64,000 nucleotides of DNA, taken from contig BCIO01000003.1 of the NCBI GenBank assembly GCA_001599975.1, positions 3,644,762 to 3,708,761 on the forward strand. The letters run 5' to 3'. This DNA is from Cystobasidiopsis lactophilus. Its lineage: Eukaryota > Basidiomycota > Agaricostilbomycetes > Agaricostilbales > Chionosphaeraceae. This document shows positions 56,201 to 64,000 of this stretch, piece by piece; within the stretch, counting starts at the first letter, position 1; every line of letters begins with the position of its first letter. Position numbers and translations under genes: made by a program. The notes below the pieces were generated by a model. The model saw only the letters and a program-made list of their open reading frames with translations. It searched no databases and was not told where the DNA came from.

Positions 56201-56379
56201 GTCTCAAAACACGGGAGTGGGAGAGGAGGAAAGGCAAAGCGGGTGACAAAATGAGAGAGAGGGGAACTAAAGAGAAGGCCTTGCATGTGCACTAGTTTGG
56301 GACGGAAGATGTGTACAATACCAATCATTCTGATATCCAAAGAAAAGTTCCCTTTTGCAACTACGACGGAGCGTCATCT

Positions 56380-57083
56380 TCAGCGGCGGCGGAATCGGGC
56401 GGCGGCGAAGACTTTGACGGGTTTTGTGGAACGTCGTCGGATGAGCCTTCATTGGTTGAACCCTCCTCATCCTCTTCTGCCACACCACCAAGGGATCCGA
56501 TCTGTTGCCGTGGTTTGCGGTCACTTGCTAAAGCCACAAACAGAAGGCAAACGCGCCCTCCCCCGTATCACTCCATAATGGGAGCCCACTTCTCCGCCTT
56601 TCAAGTGCCGTAGGCAAATCTGATGCGTGCTCTGCCTCAGAGCCGCGTGCATGCTGATGTAGTCTCGGTTGGCGTGGCTTGCAACATAGCGAGCGATCTT
56701 CTTGGCCACTTTAGCCCGACGGGCGAACTCTGGCAGCTTCCAATACTGATGATTGGGGTGCCTCCACCTGTAAATGAGAGTGTATTAGGCACACGCTGCG
56801 AAAGGCCACCCTGGTGTAGGACTTGCTCAAACATGTAGTGCACCCCAAGCGTCAGCTGCTCCAAGAACTCATCGCCAAAGTCGACCATTCGATAACGAGG
56901 ACCGTTTGGGTCGGCAGTTCCTGGCGTTCCCAGCCATGCTGGCATGGGCCACTCTGGTGGCCTCGTCTGAGATGGCATCCAGCGACGAGGGGGGCGGCTT
57001 GACGAGCTCGCTGGCTGTTGAGCTTGTGGAAGACTAGATGATAGGGCTTCCAAGGTGATAAGCGAACATTTTTGGTCGGACAT
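56380..57083 (-). CDS. Uncharacterised protein, splicing partly unresolved
   Basis: Starts at ATG 57083 (MSDQKCSLITLEALSS); a Pro/Ser-rich region follows, then YRMVDFGDEFLEQLTLGVHY. An intron to an ATCATCAG acceptor joins YWKLPEFARRAKVAKKIARY, then VASHANRDYISMHAALRQST. The downstream end is uncertain: either a basic frame to 56521 or, after another intron, an acidic tail (VAEEDEEGSTNEGSSDD) stopping near 56,357. No family recognised. Confidence 0.45.
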
Positions 57084-57349
57084 CGAGGTCGTTTGGGGAA
57101 GAGAGCGTCACGCCTCGAGCTGTGCGGCCCACAAAGACTAGAAGCAACCATCGTGGCACCAGAGCCAAAACCACTCCAGATACTGCATCCAGATTGACAT
57201 ACTACCACACACCCCGTACAACAGAATTGAACGAGAGAACTGCCACTGATGTCGCTCAGGGCGAAACACTGGCAGGCGAATCGCTTAAGGTAAAGAAAAG
57301 TGGCAAATCGGGCCAGGGTCGGGCCATGCGAATGACGGTGTTGGACAGC

Positions 57350-58460
57350 AAGGTAAACCACGATTGCGCACTTGACTCGTCAACATGGAAGCAAAGCATA
57401 AGGGAAGAGAGTAAACGGAAAGGTGGGAAGGTGAGTGAGCAAGGCCGCCAAGCTCTGTCCTCGGTCACACTTCGTCTCGCACACGAGCGAACGAAGATTT
57501 TGGGTGAATTGGTGTGCTATTGACAAAGAATAAAGAATTTAAAAAAAAGGAAGGAAGTGCCGAAGTGTACAGGAAGGGGCAGCGTTTCCGCGGCACAGAT
57601 TAGAATTATGGTGTGGTTGCGCATCCGATCGAATATGAAGTCTGGGGGGCGAAAGCGAGAAGACAAATCGCAATCGACGCTGCCAAACTTCAGATCAACC
57701 AGCCCAACAACCATCAGGGCTTTTCCGGCGGCTCGAACGAGCTCGCGCTACTTGGCCACGATTCCACCGCGTTCTCGCACAAAGTAAATAACGCAAAGAG
57801 AGCTAGCACTAGGCTATCGAAGCAGCAGAAACGGCCAGTGCAAGGCAAGGTTGAGTCACCGCAGCGGAAACAGAACCGTTGAGGCGAAGCGGAAAAAAGC
57901 AAGCCCGCCGACTCCCGGAGATGGTATTGCACTTGACATCAGGAGCAAGGGAGGACGAGATGAGGTAGCCCACGATTGCGCACGTCAAAATGAAGCAACA
58001 TTAGGGAGGTGGGTAAAACGAAGATGGGAAGGTGGCAGCCAAGGTCTGTCCTCGGTCACTTCGTCTCTCGCACGAGCCAAACACTACTTTAAGAACTTGG
58101 GGGAATTGGTTTGCTGGTAACAAAGAATGAAGAACAAAAAAAAAAGGAAAGGAAGGGCGAAGTGTACAAAGAGTAAGGGCAAGCGTTTCCGCAGCACAAA
58201 TTAGAACTGTAGTGTTGGTGCCCGACGGCTGAGTTTGGGGGACGAGAGCGAGAAGACAAATCGCAATCGACGCTGCCAAACTTTTAAACAGGCAGCCAGA
58301 CACCGTCGCATGTCATTCGCCGGCTCGAAATGAGCCCGACTATCTGAGATCGACTTCACCGCGTTCTAGTACAAAGTAAATAATATAAAGAGAACTAGCA
58401 CTAGGCTATCAAAGCAGCAGAAACGGCCAACGCAAAGCAGGCTTGAGTACGGGACACCGC
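57350..58460 (+). repeat. Tandem duplication of ~600 bp
   Basis: 57350-57880 and 57962-58460 share the same order of blocks: CCACGATTGCGCAC (57358 and 57969), CTGTCCTCGGTCAC, poly-A followed by GGAAGG, GCAATCGACGCTGCCAAACT (57669 and 58263), and GCACTAGGCTATC near the end. Offset 590-611 bp, with small indels. No convincing gene in either copy. Confidence 0.75.
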
Positions 58461-58915
58461 GGCCACGAAAACCGTTGCTGGTGCGTGAAAAATGTAGGGG
58501 TGACGCGCTCTGTTCGTACGCACACAGCATCCTCAAGCCACTTCTGACTGACAAAGTCACAGAGGAGAGCCACCAAGCACAGGAAATCAACGGCGAAAAA
58601 GCAACTTTGGGCAACAAAGCCTGAACTGGCTAGCTTCGCTGCTCGTCGCCAGTCTGCGCCATCCTTCCTCAGTCGATATAGAAGATATAGAACAAAAGAG
58701 CGCCTTTCAAAGTCAAGGCCAACAGTAGGATAGGAGTCAATCGGCTCGGTTTTGGTGGGCCAAGTTCAAGTTGAACTGGCGGGGGGCCGCTGGCGGCGAA
58801 GTCGGCTCAGTCTGACTTCTGGTCTGTCAATGATCTAGTAGTCCACTAATGCAAGATATGTTCCGTCTATGAGCACCGATCATGCGAACAAGTCCTCGAC
58901 GCAGGGGATAACGAT
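58461..58915. other. No gene recognised
   Basis: Spacer after the tandem duplication, before the 3' end of the SurE-like gene. Confidence 0.4.
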
Positions 58916-60333
58916 CTAAGCAGACTTCTTCCAAAAGCTCTTGTCGTCGGCCAAGCTGGCAGCGGAGGCGGGGATGACGCCAGCCGCAAATTCAGCTTTC
59001 AAGGGGCAGACAGAGGTAAAATAGTGGTGGATGGCGTGTTTATCGGTGCCATCAATCTGCGCCATCAATGAGCTCAGGCTGAGATCCGGAACAAGCCAAC
59101 GTACAAGATCCTCCATTTTCGGGTTGATGAGCGATGCAATATCAGGGCCTGAATTCGTGGTCATCAGGTTGAAATGAAGGCAAAGAGGACAGACACTCAC
59201 GGAACTCGAAGCGCAATTTGCCACCCAAGGTGACCTTCTCGGCCGGAGCTTGAGACCGGTAGTGGAGCTCAGAAATGGGAGCGGCCGAGTTCTTGTCCAC
59301 GGGCTTGTCCGTCTGATCGTGGCTCTCGTGCTTCGCGCCAAGCTTGAAGAGGCGGCCGTAGCGAGAAGGCGCCAGAGTGGTGAAACGGATCTTGTGGTTA
59401 GCCTCGTCGACGATGTCCGGCACAATCTATACGCGAGTGACTGGAGTCAGAAGGAGCCTCTCCTAAGCAAAAGACGAAGCGAACCGGAATATTGATCGAA
59501 TAGAGATCGACAACGCCATCTCCCTCACGGCGGTCTTTGGCCGGAACGAAACCGTTCTCCCACAGCTTCTTGATGGTGTGGCAAGCAATGCTGTCGGCAG
59601 CAGCCACGACTTCAGGTTCCGGCTTGCCAAAGACGCCGTAGGACAAAGCTATTGAAGGAACGTAGCCCATCGAAGCGCTGAGGGCCGCGCCAATGGTGCC
59701 CGAGCTCAAAGCGAAAGCGCTGCTGGTGTTTCGACCAAAATTGGGCCCGCTGATGACCATGTCAATCTCACCGGGGTACAGGTTGTGCAGCCCGATGGAT
59801 GAGCAGGACGCTCTGTTCGTCCGGAATCAGCGCTCAAACTCGACCAAGATATGAAACAGACTCACGGAGTGCCATCAAGCAAGACCCATTGCTTGAGCTC
59901 GTTCTCCTTCAAAGGCCTCGCCGTTTCGCGAACCTCGACAGAGTTGCCGTCCGGTTCTTGTGGATATCCGTACAGGACATCGACGTCGGCATGAACGACT
60001 GTATCGTTCTTTGAATGAGCTCTGTTCCCTGTACTTGAGGACAAGAAGGCCCCTACGGTACGCCTTGCCAATCCTTTTCGGTTCGGAACGATGAGCCGGA
60101 GAACGTTTGGGGCAAAGCTGGGGCATGAACTGACCAACTGCGCTGCGAGCTGGGGACCACAACGACACATTCCCATCCGAGGATCCTTTCGACAGCTTTT
60201 ACAAAGCCATAGATGAACGGCGAGGCGTCAGCAGACGGAGGCCCGTCGTCGTTTGTCTAACGTTCCGCATTGCGCCTGGTCAGCTGGGAATCCGCCGTGC
60301 ATTTTCTCTATCACCCACAATAAGAACGCGCAT
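58916..60333 (-). CDS. SurE-like 5'/3'-nucleotidase (acid phosphatase) family protein
   Basis: ATG 60333 encodes MRVLI, spliced to TNDDGPPSADASPF, which carries the family NDDG metal-binding motif. Then WECVVVVPSSQRSWIGKAY, QWVLLDGTPASCSSIG (GTPASC motif), LYPGEIDMVISGPNFGRNTS and SGTIGAALSASM, all SurE signatures. The C-terminal part (VPDIVDEANHKIRFTTLA, HYRSQAPAEKV) is the fungal extension; stop at 58916. SurE enzymes dephosphorylate nucleoside monophosphates and polyphosphate. One intron, needed to keep the frame after GKAY, is only 28 nt (GTAGGG...TACAG). It is divergent from RPC25 (137 bp). Confidence 0.85.
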
Positions 60334-60470
60334 CTTGAGTAGACGACTTTCGTGGAGGCAGATAGAGAGTGCGCTGCCGACCACGAAGCGCCGAACCTTT
60401 TTTTTTTTCCCGCTGGCAAAACGCTCTGCTGGGCTTCAAGCTCGTCCAGCCACGGTGACACCTCGCTAGG
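60334..60470. promoter_or_regulatory. Divergent promoter with poly-T tract
   Basis: 137 bp between the SurE-like and RPC25 start codons. It contains an 11-T run (60398-60408), the kind of poly(dA:dT) tract that keeps promoters nucleosome-poor. Confidence 0.5.
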
Positions 60471-61404
60471 ATGTTTTGGATCTCGAAACTCAAAGTGAGA
60501 GATGCTGAAAGCCACGAAAGTGGCCCAGCTAACGCGCGAAAACTCGGCGGCAGGACACCGTCAAGGTCGAGCCTGAAGACCTCTCGCTGGACAGAGCAAC
60601 GGTGCTGAAGCAGGTCATCAACCGCAAATATGCCAACAAGGTGTTGCCCAACATTGGCCTGTGCATCTCGGTCTTCGACATCGTCGCCGCTTCAGAGGGC
60701 ATGATCCTGCACTCGGACGGCTGCTTCCTGCACAAAGTCATCTTCCGAATGGTCGTCTTTCGGCCTTTCGTCAATGAAGTCATCGAAGCCAAAGTGTTGT
60801 CTTGCAAAGAGGACGGCCTCGTTCGTGCGTCAACGCCGCTCACCAGTTCTTGTCGCTCGCTGATCCACAAATTTCGCTGCAGTGTCAAATGGCTTCTTTG
60901 ACGACATTCGTGTCCATCCGCAGCATCTTTTCGAGAACTGTGCTTAGTAAGCTGCTCGTCTGAGAGGCTCAAATTCGTCCTAACACGCCGTATAGCGATC
61001 CCAAGAAGGCCAAGTGGTTCTGGTTGCCCTCCGTCGAAGCCTCAGATTACGACGACCGGGAAGGCGAAGAGCGCTACAAAGCAATACAAGAGGCTCTTCT
61101 CAGCAGCCCGGACGCTGAGCGGTACTGGATCGAGATGCGGGAAATCGTCCGCGTCCGTGTGATCCAAGACTTCTTCCACGACACCGGCCCGACCAAGCCG
61201 CCCAAGGCCATGCAGGCCGCTGGCGCGCCTCCAGAACCGGAGAAGGATGCCATCTCTCCTTATCGAATAATCGTGCGTGTCCAAACCCTCAGCGAGCGTT
61301 CCGTTTCTCAAGTCTGCCTACAGGGAAGCATGAACGAGGAGGGCTTGGGTGTGCTGGGTTGGTGGCGAGGCGAAGAAATCGTGGAAGATGAAGACATGCA
61401 GTGA
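60471..61404 (+). CDS. RPC25: RNA polymerase III subunit RPC25 (RPC8)
   Basis: Exons 60471-60494, 60554-60824, 60883-60946, 60996-61272 and 61324-61404 total 717 nt (238 aa). MFWISKLKDTVKVEPEDL starts the Rpb7-like N-terminal domain, followed by KYANKVLPNIGLCISVFDI, FRMVVFRPFVNEVIEAKVL and GFFDDIRVHPQHLFEN, then YDPKKAKWFWLPS and the C-terminal SMNEEGLGVLGWWRGEE typical of RPC25 (NEEGLGVLSWW in relatives). The subunit forms the Pol III stalk with RPC17 and acts in initiation. Exon 1 is only 24 nt. Confidence 0.92.
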
Positions 61405-61575
61405 AAACGAAGAGGGGAAGGAGACAGAACGACAACAACAACAACAGCAAAGTCCAGCTTGCTCTTACTCGAAGAACTGCTTGTCCAAGATCCGATTGTG
61501 GAGCCCACTCAGTACGCGCTTCTGCTTCTCTTGGGCCTTTCTCGGTGTTAACAGGACGCTTCTGCAGGCTCCGAT

Positions 61576-64000
61576 TCAGCGTGCGATCAAGCACGAACGA
61601 AGGACAGCGCACCGAGTTCTCTCAACCACGCCGGCCGACGACAGCTTGGCCATGTCCTTCTCGATGGTCTTCCTCCGCAGCGACCTGCTGTGTTTAGGGG
61701 ACACGTTTTCGTAGTTGTCCAAGTTCAGCCGACCCGGGCTATCGCCACCGTTCGAGGCGGACGAAAAGACGGAGGATGTGGAGGCGCCACGATGTCGGCT
61801 TTCGTCCTCCCTCAACCTCACAGCGTCTAGTTGGCTGGTCAGCTTTGTGAGGTCGCTCTTCTCTGGAGACGACAGCAGACGGCTGGAGCCAGCTTTGGTG
61901 GGCGAGCCGTGGGACAGGGCGGAGTATGTTTTGGTGGGCGTGGCGTATGACTTGGTGGGCGATGTGAAAGGTGACGCAAAGGGAGACGGCAAGGGCGACA
62001 AATCGGCATCCTGTCGAAGGCTCTTGACCAGATCGCGATGCGCCAACGTCGTCTATTTCGCTGTTAGCCTATGCCCTCGAAGCAAATGCAAACAGTTTAC
62101 CTTGCGCCAAGCTTCCAGGTCCTTCTTGAGATCTGCAATGGTATCCCTCTGCACTTCTATCACCGAGTTGAGGCGATTGACCTCCTCGCGGGTGCTGCTC
62201 GAGGCAAAGTCCTCCTCGAACCGGCGGCTTTCTCTGACCGTCGACGCCCGCTGGATTGAGGACGGGGAGTGTGGGAGCCTGGAAGTGGAGGCGGAGAGCT
62301 GAGTTTCCAAGGAAGCGATGCGCAACTTTTGGTCGTTGATGATTTGCTCCAGGCGGGTCGAGTCGCTGGTGGAAGAGTGGTTGGAGTTGGCGCTGGCCGG
62401 GCGCATGCTTTGTAGGGCGGACAAACGAGCGCTGAGGTCGCCAGCAGTCGGACCATGCACGACAGACGGCAAGGCGGGCTTTTTGGCCTCGCGGAGTTTG
62501 TTGACCTCCTCTTCCGCCTGGTACAACTGCAGCTTCTGCTCCTTCATTTCCACCTGGTGCTGCTGGGCAGATTTTTCGAGCTGGATCTTGGATTGCTTCA
62601 GCTCGTCGTAGGAGCTCTGCAGGGTGGCGACCTTGTTGGAGAGCGTGACGCTGGCGGCCTTGGTCAAGCGGGCGTCCTCTTCAGCCTTTTGTCGAGCCTC
62701 CATCGCTTCCTCAAGTCGGGCCAGGCAGCTCTTCTGGTCGTCCTCGAGCTGCGCCACTTGGGCATCGGCGGCATCGCGGGCGCTTTGCAAGCTGGCCAGC
62801 AGCCGGGCGGTGCCTGCCGCTTTGGACTTGAGCTTCTCCATATCGGCCTTCTTGCCCGCCAACTCTTGTCGGAGAGAGCTCAACTCTTGGTCAGATGCGG
62901 TGTTGGACAAAGACGAAGAGGCCTCGGCGACCTTGAGCAGCTCTTGCGCTCGGACCAATTCCGACTGCTTGTCCGCATTGGCTGTCTCCAGCTTTTCCAC
63001 TTGATCCTGCAGTTTGTTGAGCTCCTCCTTCAGCTTCTTGGACTGGTCGGCTTTGGAGTCGGCCTTCGCCTGAGATGCTGATTTGGCCAATTCGAGCTGG
63101 CCTTCCAAGCTGGCCACCTTTTCCGTCTGGATCCGGAGTTGGTCTTCCAGTTCGGCCACTCGCTCCGATCCATCGTGGCGGATGGCGTCCAATGCATTGC
63201 TGATGGACCTGCTGCTTGTGGGCAAGCGAGAGGGTGCGCCCAGTCCTATAGCCTCGCTGGTCTTGCGCGGCGTGCGGAGCGAGGTGGAGTCCAAGTTGCG
63301 AGCTGCACCAGATACCGAGCGCGAGGTGAGGAGAACCTTGGTGTAGCGCTGCATGTCGTCCTGCATCCTGGCCCTCTCTTGCCGCATCTCCTCGATTCGC
63401 TCCGACTCCTGCTTGTCGCCCTTGGTGACTTCCTTCAGCTGCGCACGGAGTCTCTCCAGCTCTTCGACAGTCTTGGCGTGCTGCTCGCGCTCCTGAGCCT
63501 GGGCCCGCTTGAGCTCCTCGACGTCTTGAGCTTTGGCGATCTCGCGTGTTTGCTGCTCGATCTGAACCCGCATGCGCTCCATCTCGCGCTGGTAGGTCGA
63601 TATTAAAGCGCTTTGGTCGTTGAAAACCTGTGTGTCCCACTTCGCACTCAACAAAAAAGCGCTTGCAGGGGAGAAGCGTGCGACCCACCGTGCCGCGTTC
63701 GGCCTTGGTGACGACCAGCTTCGCGTTCCTGGCGAACTTCAAGGTGGAGATGCTCTCGGCCGCTTGAGCGCCGTCAGCGGCGATCGTGCAAATGATGGCC
63801 ACGCGGGCGTTGCCGCCCAGTGAAGTTTGTAGCAGACGGGTCAGCTTGCTATCGCGGTAGGGGATGTGGCCCTTGGCCTCCTTGGGGTTGGACAGCTTGC
63901 CGATTACGTTGCCCAAGGCCAGCAAGCTGTGGAAGAGGATCTTGGTTGATCCGTTGTGGATGAGGTAGACAGGCAACGCACCTTCGGTTGATGTGAGACC
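61576..64000 (-). CDS. Kinesin, probably kinesin-7/CENP-E-like, 5' end off the window
   Basis: The right-edge exon reads the end of the motor domain: HIPYRDSKLTRLLQTSLGGN, ARVAIICTIAADG, ESISTLKFARNAK. An intron (63,627-63,690) leads to a neck region (DQSALISTYQREMERMRVQI) and about 500 residues of coiled coil (many Glu/Lys/Gln heptads, for example VEELERLRAQLKE). Another intron near 62,047-62,095 leads to a Ser/Pro-rich tail with SPTK-type sites (ATPTKTYSALSHGSPTK) that look like CDK targets. Stop near 61,576. The neck sequence after the motor resembles kinesin-7. It is convergent with RPC25. Confidence 0.85.

Overview
The window reads as nuclear DNA of a filamentous or yeast-like fungus, most likely a basidiomycete. 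The genes are intron-rich (up to 10 introns, mostly 45-80 nt, GT-AG with CTRAY-like branch points). Several products are fungal markers: the V-ATPase c' subunit, the ERG4 sterol reductase, a PDR-type ABC transporter and a DUF6593-like protein. Exon models were built by hand from reading-frame continuity, and most were checked by the total being a multiple of three. No rRNA, prokaryotic operon, CRISPR or recognisable viral element was seen.

Left part (1-12 kb). 1-6.7 kb is a patchwork of old internal duplications with few genes: three 274-284 bp repeats shaped exactly like introns, and a RING-finger gene (5060-6000). Then come a probable complex I accessory subunit (minus), MoaE (7714-8344), an unknown minus-strand gene (8873-9930) and a gene-poor stretch. 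11.2-32.8 kb is a compact housekeeping block: VMA11-like V-ATPase c' and ERG4 (divergent, 123 bp apart), an ArsB/NhaD-type permease, ATP11, a 6-kb PDR ABC transporter, a DUF6593-like gene overlapping a nickel/cobalt transporter, YOS1, CGR1, two F-box paralogues (the second with an in-frame stop) and a membrane-anchored unknown.

Middle (33-41 kb). A 937-bp nearly perfect inverted repeat flanks 2.3 kb of gene-poor sequence with a 44-G homopolymer. Its left arm ends in a tRNA-Ala(AGC) gene that has the normal 16-nt anticodon-loop intron and also a 64-nt GT...AG insertion in the D-loop; the right-arm copy is broken. Two small uncharacterised genes follow (38.5-40.3 kb).

Right part (41-64 kb). 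The large scaffold nucleoporin NUP192/205 gene and an MFS transporter are followed by a 3.9-kb array of about 44 related monomers of ~88 bp, ordered as a five-monomer higher-order repeat of ~440 bp. Each monomer looks like a micro-exon plus intron on the minus strand. Next are a Cys-rich membrane protein, ARP1 with tandemly duplicated terminal-exon cassettes, an unknown gene, a ~600-bp tandem duplication, a SurE-like nucleotidase, the Pol III subunit RPC25 and the 3' part of a kinesin gene that runs off the right edge.

The genes form no single pathway. They share a compact layout with many divergent pairs 120-175 bp apart and convergent ends that nearly touch or overlap. The most unusual signals are the interrupted tRNA, the intron-shaped repeats, the micro-exon-like array and the ARP1 terminal-exon series.
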